From: Leptobrachium leishanense
Lineage: Eukaryota; Chordata; Amphibia; Anura; Megophryidae
Assembly (NCBI GenBank): GCA_009667805.1
Contig: CM019064.1
Span: 380,491,120-380,555,119, forward strand
Direction: 5' to 3'
Length of the DNA: 64,000 nucleotides
Below the pieces are notes generated by a model, which saw nothing but the letters and a program-made list of their open reading frames with translations, was not told the origin of the DNA and did not search any database. The position numbers and the translations under genes were made by a program. Shown piece by piece: positions 45,992-57,194 of the stretch (position 1 is its first letter; each line of letters starts with the position of its first letter).

Positions 45992-46676
45992 ATATAGCAC
46001 AGGATTTGACAAATTTGCTTTGAATCTAGGAGCCAGCTACAAAAGTTAGGAGCCAACCTTTTGGCGAGGATTCGCCTTTATCAAGGTATACTTTGAGAAG
46101 GGTGAATCCTCGCCGAAACGTTGGGAACCTCGCCTCTGCATCTGGGAGTTGGTTTGTACTGACCCAAATTATGATTTTAGCTGCTTCTATTTATTTATCA
46201 CTTTGCTACCTGGTACTTTTTGCTGTTAGGTATTTTTTTGTGCATGTGGTCTTTTGGCTACTTTTTTGAACCTAGAAGTGTGGAGCGTTGCTTCTAATAT
46301 CAGTTTGGCCGCTATGTATATATATATATATATATGTATATATCGTTGTGTTGATAACATCTGTACATTGTGACGTTGTGATATGGTTTTATTTATTTAC
46401 TTATTTTCTTTGCTCTGTTGTCATTGGACACACGATTTACCAACCGTGTGTGTGCGTGCGCGCGCACACACGACCTCATATATAAATACACCAGGGCTGG
46501 ATATATTTACATTAAATGTAGGAGACAGGAAGCAAACATTGAAGTCAACTAGATGTTTTTAGATGCCAATGACTGCTTTCAGATTGTAAAATAAACTGGA
46601 AATTTAGGAGCCAGGAGTAAAATTCTAGGAGCCCGTGGCTACTAGGCTCCTGGCCTTGTCAAGCCCTGATACAGCA
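45992..46676 (+). mobile_element. hAT-like element, intact copy and empty site for the DIRS at 16.9 kb
   Basis: The 8-bp duplications are ATATAGCA (45992-45999) and ATACAGCA (46669-46676). The terminal repeats are CAGGATTTGACAAATTTG and CCTTGTCAAGCCCTG. The 669-bp body contains a hairpin of GGCGAGGATTCGCC / GGTGAATCCTCGCC (46059-46112), a TA run (46317-46340) and an alternating GTGTGCGCGC tract near 46447. It is the same element as 16444-22590 in the other orientation, but without the DIRS. Confidence 0.88.
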
Positions 46677-47340
46677 CACACATTGTTGAAAGCTGTGGAC
46701 CAGTGTTTCTTGAAGTATATTTGCCATTGTTTCAGTTTGTTTAGCGTGTTAAAATTAACCATACGTTTTCCAAGGACTTGGATGAAAACATGGCTGCTAG
46801 ACAGACTATGTTTTCCAGGACCAGAAAATGGAAAAAAGCGCTTTCTAAGGAACTCCAAGAAAACTTTTTTTTGTGAAATCTATAACTGTTAAAATGTTAT
46901 TTTAATCGTTTAACACACATGTGCCAAGTAGATTAACAAGTATTAAATATTTAATCTTTAGCTGTTACAATTTCACAAGTTTTAGGGCGCCTTAGAAAGC
47001 TCTTTTTTTTTTCCTCCTGATTCTGTATGGTTTTTTGCACAAAATCAAGCGGAGATGATGGAAATGACTTATATGTAACCACTATTAGTGATGTATATTT
47101 TCCAGGACCACATAACTTCCACCTGCTATGGGAAAACCGTTCACCAAGGCAATGTGATTTCTGCAGCTTCCGAAGTCCTCATACTGCAGGGAAGCATTTT
47201 CATGTGCCTCCTGTCAGCATGTAAAATTTGTGTCGAGAAATATATGGGGGCAGATTTGTCGACCCTAGATGCAATGAAATTGGCTTGATCGATTTTTATA
47301 GGCTTGGTTGCAAGTACTTACAAATTGGGTTTAATTGTTG

Positions 47341-47963
47341 CGTAGAGGCAGTGGCGTAACCAGAGTTATGGGAGCCTGGGGCAGAGTTTTTTTTTCTCCC
47401 CACCCCCACCCCTCATTATATAAACATCCACTTTGGTTATAAGCAGGCCCGGACTGGAACAAAATATAGGACCCCCAGAATTATATACGCAGGCACCGGA
47501 CCCCCAGAATTACATTCACATGCACTGGACCCCCAGAATTATATGCACAGGTACTGGACCCCCAGAATTATATGCACAGGCACTGGACCCCCAGAATTAT
47601 ATGCACAGGCACTGGACCCTCAGAATTTTTATATCCAGCCAGCAGTACACTCACAGACCTCCAGTTCAGATGGGACTCACGCACGCTCTTCCACGCGGCC
47701 GCCGGCTGTTGATGTGCTCTCGTGAGATCTCGCCTGTAGGGCGCGTCACAGCCTTCAGACGATGGCGGCTGCGTGAGGCTGTATGCTGTGCGTTCGCCAG
47801 CGCTACACTTTGTTGGGCTTGGGCCATAGCAGGAACGTCTCCGTGGCAGTGGCGTAATAACCGGGGGGCGCTGGCACCCGGCACCCCCTCATCCGTCCTG
47901 CGCCTGGGGCACCTGCTCCAGCTGCCCCCCTCCCCTCCCGGTTGTTACGCCACTGTGTAGAGC
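47341..47963. mobile_element. hAT-like element with CAGTGGCGTAAC ends and minisatellite
   Basis: The left end CAGTGGCGTAAC (47349) mirrors GTTACGCCACTG (ending 47955). The flanking octamers CGTAGAGG and TGTAGAGC agree at six of eight positions. A second left-type end, CAGTGGCGTAATAACCGG, lies at 47846 and forms a 110-bp palindrome with the same right end, so a shorter MITE may be nested there. The interior has a minisatellite at 47470-47640. Confidence 0.65.
47470..47640 (+). repeat. Minisatellite, about 29-bp unit, 6 copies
   Basis: Tandem copies of CCCCCAGAATTATATGCACA plus GGCACTGGA with few changes. The same unit, more degraded, occurs at 100-230. Confidence 0.9.
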
Positions 47964-48319
47964 TAGAATAAACAGGCGTTGAGAGGTAAACAGGCTGTAA
48001 CGATATCCTATGATACCTTATCAACAATTATCAAATGTAGCTCAAGAAAAATCTGAGAAAATAACTTCTTAAAAAGACATACACTTTTCCATATTCTAGG
48101 AACTAAAATGTGTTAAGAAGGGGGGGCGGGATAAAATTATGGGAAAAGAAGTTCTGTTTATACCCATGCTTTGGGGTGTCTGACTTTAGAGGTCTTTGGA
48201 TTTGCAGAAGGTTTGACATATACCAATGTGACCTGTCCAAGGCGTATACAGATACAGGTCTGAAAACAGATGTGGAGTGTAGAAAAATAAAATTTCCAGG
48301 TATTCTAAATGTCTGTGTT

Positions 48320-48450
48320 TTAGGAGACCTTGGCCCTGCAGATGTTTTGAAAATACTTATCCCATGATGCTCAGCCACTCAGTAGGTTGGCTGAGCATCA
48401 TGGAAAATGTACTTCCAAAACCTCTTGATGGCCATGGTTGCTGACCCCTT
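48320..48450. mobile_element. Short palindromic MITE
   Basis: An imperfect inverted repeat: CTTGGCCCTGCAGATGTTTT and CATGATGCTCAGCCA on the left mirror TGGCTGAGCATCATGG and the AACCTCTTGATGGCCATGG side on the right. Related to 52648-52776. Confidence 0.7.
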
Positions 48451-48507
48451 GCTTACATAATCACAATTTATGTCCAACCAAAGCATTTTGAACAAATTAT
48501 GGTGTAA

Positions 48508-48684
<177 letters not shown>

Positions 48685-50040
48685 AGTGGTTTTTCCCCCC
48701 CCCCCTTTTTGTTTTGTTTTTTTACTTGTGTGTTTATACACCTCTTCTCATTTACACACATACATAGTCTCCCTACACTCTTTACTTACCCTGCTCAGAA
48801 TATTCTTGACAGGAGAAGTGATTTTTTTTCCCCCCTTTTTGCTCTTGTTTAATGAACCCTTTCACACACAAGATGCCCAGGAATGACATTTGCACGAGAT
48901 CTGATTCCCATGGGATGCAAGAACTGTGTGACGGGAACCCTCAGTTTTTCGATAGACTTTTGGAGAACATGTTTATTCCTTTGTATCGCTTTTTATTATT
49001 AAAATGACAAATTAACATCTACAGTGTTCAAAGATGGTGAATATGGTGTTAATGTTGATGTTTCATCACTTTGTTTTCCTTGATATTAATTGGGTCTTGC
49101 TTGGCTCAGTTGTGAAAGGACATCCTTCAATTTAACAGTTATATATTGCGTACTGTGAAGGGAAACCTTGCTGCTTACTCCCATTATGGACTGTTCTATG
49201 AGAAGAGAGGACTGTGTTTTATTATCGTATTAAAAATCCTTTTTTATTATTATTATTATTATTTTTAAATATCTATCTGTATACCTTGATGTTGGATCTC
49301 TTTTGCATTTCCTTGTTTTGTGCCTGAAAAGTGTAGGTCGAAACCACCTCAAGGATTGAGAACTTCACGTAGCGAGAGATCAATGCAGCACATTGCTGTG
49401 AATTCATAGAAGTGTGAACGAAAAAGCACTTTGTACAAAGACACTACATGCAATGGTTACCATAACCTGCACTGTGAAGGAGGCCACACGTGTTTTAGGT
49501 GGAGATGTTCTAAAGAGGCATTGTGGACTTTTGTATGTGTGGTTCATTGATTGTGCCATGTTTAGTAATAGAATGTTATGCTTTTTATAGTTCTATAAGA
49601 GACCATAATGATTGCCACAGAGAGTATTGTTTCCCACGTATGTAACGCCCATAGAATCTTATAGTGAAGCTTATTGTTTGTTTTTCTTTATATATATATA
49701 TATATATATATTTCAATGTCTTATAAAGTAAAATCTTCTCTTAAGGTTTTATACAATTTATAGCTGTAACTTGAGTAAACAATGGTATGATCTTTTGGGC
49801 ATGGAATCCAATGCCCACATACGATATAGGATGACTTGTACATACTGGCCACCCCATCCTCCCTCCCTCCCAGTGCATTGTTCTTAAATAAAAAAAAAGC
49901 TTGAAGCGATTTTTAGCTTCATGTTAAACGTCTGAAAAGTGCAAAAATAAGTATTTTTAACCTGCAGATGCAGTGCCAGTTTTCTGTCAACCTATTTACA
50001 CAGAATCTATTTTAAATAAAAGCTGCTTATTTTAATAGTT
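48685..50040 (+). other. CBX5: CBX5 3' UTR (minimum extent)
   Basis: AT-rich sequence without repeats up to AATAAA at 49887 and at 50015-50020, the second followed by a T/GT-rich stretch suited to cleavage. Mammalian CBX5 has a 3' UTR of many kilobases, so transcription may continue further. Recognisable repeats do not start until about 51481, so an extension to about 51 kb is plausible. Contains a TA run at 49690-49710 and an ATT run at 49246-49262. Confidence 0.7.
50015..50020 (+). terminator. CBX5: Candidate CBX5 poly(A) signal AATAAA
   Basis: Canonical hexamer in a AATCTATTTTAAATAAAAGC context, about 1.3 kb after the stop codon. An upstream alternative is at 49887-49892. Confidence 0.5.
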
Positions 50041-51480
50041 GGTGAATGGATGTTCCAGTTGTAAAGCAAACGCTCATTCTCTTTTGCCAAATGCCACTGG
50101 TTACTCTGTAACACCCTCAACCTTGTGACCTCAGAGTTTGACACATGGGTATTTAGAAACCGAACTATACTTTAAATTCACTGGCTGAAGAAATGCTTTG
50201 CGATGGGTGGTTTCTCTTTTCCTGATGTGACGGGGATGCTTTTATGGGATTTTGCAAAAATAGCTGAATGAGCACATGTAGATTGCAAAACTGTAGTGCA
50301 CAAGTGCTACTGTAAAACACTTGTTTACTTTTAAAATAAGCAGAATTTATTTTTTATCATCCCAATGCACAACAAAAAGAAGACTTGGATTGCCACATAC
50401 TCCTCATAGTTTGTCACTGGCTTATACATTGCCCCATTGTTCCACACAAACCTATGTAGAAAGGTTTTCTTGACTCATAAAATGTAGATGATCCCATAAA
50501 TATTTTTACTGACTTCTAAATTTTCATATATGTCAAGGCCTGGATTATATACCTTCTTTGAACACAGCCTGTACATTCAGAGTGGGATATTTTACACTCA
50601 ACAGATTATATCCATCTGAAAAGAACTGTATGATTTGCCAGTATTCAAGTGATTATACTTGAAATAATTTTGTCTTTTCCTACATTTTAGATTTTTACTA
50701 CCCCTGCCCCTCTTCCCCACAATTCAACTATTTTGCAAACTGTTTTTTACAGTTGTTTTACATATCTTATAAAATGGTTTAACAACTGGATCCTTGTTTA
50801 AAATGGCATTTCAAAAGTATTAACACAAAGTGTACAGCGGGTTTACATTCCAAAGTTGCACCAATTGCACTTTGAGGGAAGCACTATAACGTTCTGTTTT
50901 ATCGTTTATCATTAAAACAATGTTTTATGCAATATCTGGTCTATGGCTTGGAGAGAAGTATTATTTCACTGATGCAGTTAATGCTTAACTTTCTTAATAT
51001 TGGTTAAATTTCCAGCTAATGCTCTTAAACATCTATTAAAGAGATATGCTAGTGTTAAATGGGAGGGGGTGGTGTGGTGTAACATTTACTTCTGTTTCTT
51101 TACTAAATGATTTTAAAAAACTACCTTCATTCCAGCCCCCAGCTTCCTTTGCAATCCTGTGGACATGACATCCATCCGTGAGTCACATGTTATTGACCAA
51201 GGGGGCTGGACACTCAAGCATCCAATGGCTTATAATGCAAGCACATTGAGAGCCATTTTTGGGAGCTGGCTCCCGAAAAGTGTCCTGCTTTCTGGTCTCC
51301 ATTTGTGATCACTGATCTAAGCTTCTGGGCAGAGTTAAACCCCTGCACTTGGAGGGCTGCATCATGAGGTGAGAAAACTCCACGTGCTGTAGTCCCAATG
51401 ATCAGCGTGACTGTTTAAGCTTACTTTTTAACAGAGCCTCCTAGGTTTTTATATAATTTGCGTTGATGAATTTGTCTGTC
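50041..51480. other. Unique AT-rich DNA, possible distal 3' UTR
   Basis: No repeat, exon or RNA gene recognised. The absence of mobile elements over almost 3 kb (48.5-51.4 kb), in a window otherwise crowded with them, is consistent with selected transcript sequence. Confidence 0.45.
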
Positions 51481-51900
51481 TTAAAGGAACACGCCAAGCA
51501 CCCGAAGCACTGCAGCTTAATATTGTGGTTACGGTGCAAAGATGTCGTACAGAAAGCCATAAAGGGAACTATTTTAGGGGTTAACTTTTTGCCGCCGCAG
51601 AGCGTACTATGCCATCCCCGCGGCGGGTGGGCCTTGAAGCTGCGGGGTGGCACAGCACGGCCCGCTGGCTTCAATGGGCCTCTGTGCTCTGTGTTCTTGC
51701 CCACCAGCTTGCACACAGTGCTTGCCATTGGCTGCTGCGGGACGGACTGAACTCAGGCCATCTCACTGCAGCTAATGACGCGCGTCAGCGGGCTGGAGGA
51801 CTGACCTACAAAAGTAGCCGGCCAGCGGGGCGTACTAATATGCCCCGCTGGCAGTAATGCCCCCGCCACCAGGCATCACCCGCAGAAAGGAACGAACTTG
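51481..51900. mobile_element. MITE remnant (CTTAAAGGAACACGCC end)
   Basis: It starts CTTAAAGGAACACGCCAAGC, resembling the left end at 37262, and has a GC-rich core with CCGCGGCGGG and AGCGGGGCG / CGCCCCGCT motifs (51615-51850). The right end was not found. Confidence 0.5.
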
Positions 51901-52647
51901 GCACCAAACGGAAATTTCACCGTACGGTGCCATTTCAGTTCGCCTATTTTGAAAGCTGTCAATTCAGCAAATACTGGCTATTGACCTCAAAATACGGTGC
52001 AGATCAGCGATCTTCGGCAGCAACAAAATTGTCCCATAGAGACCTAATGGTTAATTTATTTGGAGAACGTTGAAATGTCAGTGAAATGCCCTGATTTTTG
52101 GTGATTCAGTTTGACCGGTGTAAACAGGCAAATCCCATAGGATTCAATGTAAAGAAATATATATAGATTTTTTTTTATTATTAAAACAGTTTTTCATTTT
52201 CTGCAAACAGCCTATTTAGAGCACTTTTTGGTATTTTTTTTTATATACAAAACGCTTGTTTCCCAATATTTTTTTTTTTAATCTGTAACCAAACTTTTTA
52301 TTTTTAAAGGATCTTTTTTTAATTATTTACACACTTTTTAATTGGATAGGCCAATATATTTTTTCATTTTTCAGAGCCGATTCAGTTTATTGGCAGCTTT
52401 TCTGGTCGAAAAGAATATGGGCACCAGGAATATGCTAATTTTTTTTTAAAGTTGTGGAAAAAAATACAAATCTGACAATATGCCGTAAACTGAATTTAAT
52501 AACCGTCTAAACCTTGCACCATGTCCATTTAAGTTAAAATCTTATTCAATCTATTAAAAAAATATTTTTATCTTTAGAAACAATATGGCCGTGTCCAGAC
52601 TCTGCCCTTTGCAATGATGTCTCCTATGACCCTGTATGTAAGGTGTC

Positions 52648-52776
52648 AGCAACCTTGGTCCTCCAGATGTTTTGGAATTGCATCTGCCATGATGCTTAGC
52701 TACTCATTAGGTTCTTGGAGCATCATGGGAAATGTAGTTCCAAAATATCTGGAGAGCCAAGGTTGCTAACCACTCC
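52648..52776. mobile_element. Short palindromic MITE
   Basis: GTCAGCAACCTTGGTCCTCC with CAGATGTTTTGGAA and CATGATGCT on the left mirrors AGCATCATGGGAAATGTAGT, CCAAAATATCTGGAG and AGCCAAGGTTGCTAACC on the right, with a loop of about 20 bases. About 130 bp long, same type as 48320-48450. Confidence 0.8.
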
Positions 52777-53770
52777 TGTAGGAAATGGGTACCAGAAATA
52801 CATGGGTCTATTGGTCCCCTACATCTCCTGTATATGGAATTTCTTGCCAGATAGGAGGGAAGCCCCATTTCTGTTGCCATCACGCTCATGTGCAATACAG
52901 TCAGTGGGCAGCGAAAGTCCTACAGTGAGGTGTGACAGCCTGTTGTAGGAAAAGCCCCAGAATGGTACCATTCTGTGGGATCTTGCATGTGACGGCTGCA
53001 ATGAGCCAACTTGTCTAATTATCGGCAAATGAAATGCCGATACAGAGATCAGTAATTGTCTGAATATCGACAATCAGTCTATTCCTAACTTGAATGCATT
53101 TTTATTGGCTTAAACACCTATTAGAAGAATAGCAGAGTTAGATTTTTTTTTTCTGTAGTTCAGCAGTCCTTAGACTCCATTTTCGGCACACTTCAGTGAC
53201 CCTGCGGTGAATAATGAATTTACCGCGGATCGGCGGAATGTTTTTGCCGAAGAGCGCCGAACTAGACAGCACTGAAATTTCGCCGCTTTCTGAATAACCC
53301 CTTTTGTGTTTATTATTTCTGCTGTAGAAAACGGGAGTTAATGCAGCTCAATGCGAGATGATTGTTGACTGACTGGGGATGTAAGGTACATCATAAAAAG
53401 AGGGAGAAGGGGAGGGCTTTAACCCCTTCACTATCAAGTGATTTTCCAAAAATCAATTGTCAGAAACCAGTGGTGTTTTGAAAAATGATCATTTTTAATA
53501 AATTGTGCAGTAATATTTATTTGGCCAGTAGATGACGCCATCTACTGCCAAATTGAGTTACAGAGGTTATAACAGCAGGTCTATTTTCTTCTATTTCTCC
53601 TGCATTGGCTGCTGACAACTCCTGAAAGCCTGATGTTTCAGAGCTGTGAGCAGTTATGTCCACAGGGCACCATAAGCTTGGGGGCACCTTCTGCAGCCCA
53701 AAAGCTAGCGAAATTCGTTTGCAGCAAACAAATTTCATTTTCTTTTGGGTTGCAGAACAGCGCATTGAGG
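52777..53770. other. Non-coding DNA with degraded repeats
   Basis: 52940-53085 resembles 30180-30310 (GAGCCAACTTG and ATCAGTAATT segments in the same order), an old shared element without visible ends. 53421 starts TTTAACCCCTTCACT, similar to TTAA-element ends. No gene seen. Confidence 0.4.
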
Positions 53771-53771
53771 T

Positions 53772-54427
53772 ACCCGTAGATACTCGAGGATAGCGTGACC
53801 CGAATATAACGCGGTGGATAGAGAATTATTGTGGAAATGAGAGCATACTCAACTCGAATAGAACGCAAAGAGCAAAATTATAGAAGTATACCTGTAAACA
53901 ATTAAAATTCTTAGAGCTTCTCTTAACACAGTCAAGCTACCCCTCAGGCCAGGGTGCTCTGCTCTAGAATAATTGTAGTTGTTACAAAGTATGAAGCCCT
54001 GCCGGCCTCCCATCTTCTTGACTTGCAATAAGATGGTCGGCAGAGCGAGGTGGCCAATGTTGTGAATCATTCACCGATGGCCAGTACGCCGGGAGGTGTC
54101 GGTTTCTCACCTCCAGCCGCCAGGCTCAACCAGCGCATCGTGGAGCGAGGGTGCATGCATGGTTTTAAGCCTAATTCAGGGTGTGCCCTCTGACCGTGAT
54201 GGATCCCACCTCTCCCGGATCTGGGAGTTCCTGAAGTGTTTGCGGACGTCAGGGAGCCCACATTAAATTCAGGGAGACTACCGGAACTTCTGGGAGACTT
54301 GGGATCCCTGAGCAAGTCAAGTTTTTTTTAAGCGTGAAGCAGATGTCTCGAATATAACGCAACCTCTCCAATTTTAAGGTAATTTTTTGTCACCAAAATC
54401 TAGCGGTATACTCGAGTATCTACAGGT
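53772..54427. mobile_element. Inverted-repeat element with CCGTAGATACTCGAG ends
   Basis: ACCCGTAGATACTCGAG (53772) mirrors CTCGAGTATCTACAGGT (54411-54427). GAATATAACGCGGTGG and CGAATATAACGCAACC are found just inside the two ends. The 656-bp body has no transposase, and the superfamily is unclear. Confidence 0.65.
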
Positions 54428-54949
54428 GTCTATGTTGATATTGGGACACCAGATGATGCCTTTGAAGCCCAAGATAAGGGAAGAAATGCATCGCGTGAAA
54501 TGTAATCGATTTCATTTAATCTTAATTCTTATTTAACAATTTTTCAATTTGCGTAATATTTATCAACCAAAATGATACATAATTGTGCTGTAAGGCCTAG
54601 AATGTCCTTTAGAAGTACATGTCTCCCTTGATATCACCATTTATATGGGTTGGTGCTTATTTTGTCTTATTCAAAGATATCCAATTTTTGTTGGTTTCCC
54701 TCTCTCCCATGGGCTGGCTCCATATTGCAGGGGGACAGGGTGCTGCAAACGGAGCGTTGATTGAAAGGATGCCCCCGTTCCTTCAGTGTGCTGTCTTGCC
54801 TGTCAGTGACTGAGTGTGGGCCGACTTCTAGAACAGCTCTTAGTTCAGTGTTCCCTTACCTGCGGCATGCCGCAGATCACGTGGGGATCGGAGAAACCTT
54901 ACACTGACACATTAAACTTTCTTCTACTTTCATGTCTAAAAATGCACTG

Positions 54950-55245
54950 GTTTATACTGTGGCCAAAAAAAGTCACACAATCTAATATTTCATTGGACCA
55001 CCTTTTGCTGTGATTACGGCACAGTCGCCGTGGCATCATATCAAAAAGCTCATGCAATGTCACAGCATTTATTTCCATCAAGAGTTGCATTAATTGATCA
55101 ACAAGATCTTGTATTGATGATGGGGGAGGCGGAGCGCTGTGTAAAGTTTTCTTCAGCACATCCCAAAGAATCTCAATGGGGTTAAGGTCTGGACTCTGGT
55201 GGCCAATCCATGTGTGAAAATGATGTCTTGTGTTCCCTGAGGCAC
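54950..55245 (-). pseudogene. Tc1-like transposase C-terminus (DD34E class)
   Basis: On the minus strand the frame reads HHFHTWIGHQSPDLNPIEIL and then WDVLKKTLHSAPP (about 55225-55120). QSPDLNPIE holds the final catalytic acidic residue of Tc1-type transposases. It continues into the C-terminal tail (LCRNHSKRWSNEILDC). The N-terminal DNA-binding and first two Asp regions are absent. The frame is open from the conserved motif to the tail, but no start remains. Confidence 0.85.
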
Positions 55246-55921
55246 TCCTGCAGAATTAGGCTGCTGTCAGACGAGCGTAGTGTTCACGTCCGTGATTGCA
55301 CCTAAAAGTACGTCCGTGATAGCATGAAAGAAAGTCCATTGGAGCCTGACACATGAAGTACGTCCGCACTGAACTGCGGACGCATGACGGACGCTGCAAA
55401 CGGACGCAGGTTAGGCAAGAACGTAATACTGCTAGAACGGACGTGCGGAGTGCGCTGCGTCCACAACGTCTGCATAGCTTTGTGTGTGAGTGATGGAGCG
55501 TGGTCAGACGGACTGCATTTATACGTCCCGCATTTTTGACGGACAGAATGTTTTTTCATTGTAATTTATTTTTCCCTCCTACATCCGTCAAAAATAACTT
55601 CAGTGAAAAAACGGACTGTGTGACCACTACTGCGTCATCCGTACTGACGATGTCCGTACTGCACGGACGTACAGTCCGTAGAAATCACGCTCGTCTGACC
55701 CTAGCCTAAGAGTTGATGAATCCAGGCTTCTTGTCTCTGTGCATCAGGAAGAAAAAAAAACATTGATGGAAAAACCTGGTCAGGTAGTCGGCTGACTTTT
55801 TTTTTTCTTTGCCTGCTGAAACCTATTAATGATTGCAGTAATTATCCAATGGAAGCTTTTACCTATTTGCTTAGTTAAAATCAGGTGGAGAGTGACTCTC
55901 TTTTTTTGGCCAGGTAGTGTA
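54955..55921 (-). mobile_element. Tc1/mariner-like transposon remnant
   Basis: TA dinucleotides flank ends CTGTGGCCAAAAAAAGTCAC (54957) and GTGACTCTCTTTTTTTGGCC (55893) followed by AGGTAGTG. The left part encodes the end of a Tc1-type transposase on the minus strand. An inverted-repeat element (55257-55707) is nested in the middle. Most of the transposase gene is missing. Confidence 0.87.
55257..55710. mobile_element. Inverted-repeat element, GGGTCAGACGAGCG family, copy 4
   Basis: TTAGGCTGCTGTCAGACGAG (55257) followed by CGT mirrors the right end ACGCTCGTCTGACCCTAGCC (ending near 55707) followed by TAA. Inside are repeated CGTCCGT/ACGGACG hairpin units. It splits the Tc1-like element, so it inserted later. 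It is the same family as the cluster at 25.9-27.0 kb. Confidence 0.75.
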
Positions 55922-56633
55922 TATGGAGAGATACCATGTCAGATTGGCAGAACTTGGTAAAAAAAAATCATTTTTCTCCATGACACATGCACTTTAAAGC
56001 TTTCTAGTTCTATGTAGCATGTTGGAATAAAACTGAATTTGTGCAATTACATTGTGTTGTGTATAAACACAAAATGGCTATTTTCTTAACCATTTCACTT
56101 TCAAAGACAAGTTTGGGGCTGGTTTTAAAAGACACAATTTAGCCTATAATACCACATTTCCCTACCTAGGTCTCCTTGAAGAGAAATCCTTTGTGACCTC
56201 ACACTCTGGACATCAGAGGCTCGCTCAGTTCCTCAGCAGCTGCTGAATTGTTTCATTGCAGCAGTTCAGTTTGCTGCAGCTGTCTCACTGAACGCTTTGG
56301 CTGTGAATAGGGAAGCAAAAGGGCAGAGGATTGCTTAATGAAGGTGCTGTTTCTGCAAAATCCACTTTTGTCCATTTTATTACCACTTTAGTGTTAATAT
56401 TTACCATATTCCAATAAATATTTGGTGTTTTGTTCCACCAAAACTTCAAACGGACCATTTCCTTATTGGATTATTTGCTCTGTGGAGGCGGCCATCTTTC
56501 CCACGTCACTCAGCTAACCCCGCAGCACCTCTCGACTTGGCTGCAAGTGCTAAGTTAGCAGTGCTGAGCTGAGCGCTGCTAACTTGGCACTTGCAGCGAC
56601 TGAGGAACTGAACGCGCCTCTGATATTGTTACA
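55922..56633. other. Non-coding AT-rich DNA
   Basis: No gene recognised. Inverted stretch around 56530-56600 (AGTTAGCAGTGCTGAGC and GCGCTGCTAACTTGGCAC) is a small local hairpin. Confidence 0.4.
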
Positions 56634-56890
56634 TAAGGCTGGGTTCACACTTGCGTGTTTTTTGACGCACGTAATACGCGCAGACATAAAAAACGTGCGA
56701 ATGCCGATAACAGCGCATTCACGTCCTGTACTTCCTTTGGGCGTTGGATGTTTTACAGCGTATTCCTACGCGCTGTAAAACGCCCAGGTGTGAATGGGCC
56801 CCATAGGAAATCATGGGATTTCCGTGTTTAGGCGTTTTACAGTGCACAGGAAACGCACTGTAAAACGCCCAGGTGTGAATGGGGCCGAAG
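56634..56890. mobile_element. Inverted-repeat element with AAGGCTGGGTTCACAC end
   Basis: The left end TAAGGCTGGGTTCACACTTG (56634) has no exact partner. Two inward GCCCAGGTGTGAATGGG(C/G)CC units (56783-56804, 56866-56886) look like duplicated right-hand parts. The core repeats GTTTTACAGCG-type hairpin arms. Related to 57447-57696. Confidence 0.6.
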
Positions 56891-57194
56891 GATCTGCCCA
56901 CACCCTCATTGTGAGGGAAGCTGAGGTGAGGTTACCAAACTTTATAGCTGCATTTAGAACAGAAAGGACAGGGCCTACTGAAAAGTCTGGGATCAGTTTA
57001 CAGTGCAGCTATACTGTACATTCTGTGTTTCTGCATTGCAACCCTTACATTATTTTTACATTGCTTCTTAAAATTGCATTGCTAATAGATAATTGTCAAT
57101 ACAAATGTCCATAAGCTGAGTGTCTGATAGTTCATCACATTTACTTTATTTATTTTTACACCCAGGTCGATTGTGCCATTTACTGTGATTACTG

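Noticed and set aside
46310..46345. Possible Z-DNA or promoter at the TA run and nearby GTGTGCGCGC tract
   Set aside because: Simple microsatellites inside a mobile element; nothing else supports regulation.
47433..47960. 175-codon + strand open frame
   Set aside because: The first third is the 29-bp minisatellite and the rest is the GC-rich end of a hAT-like element.
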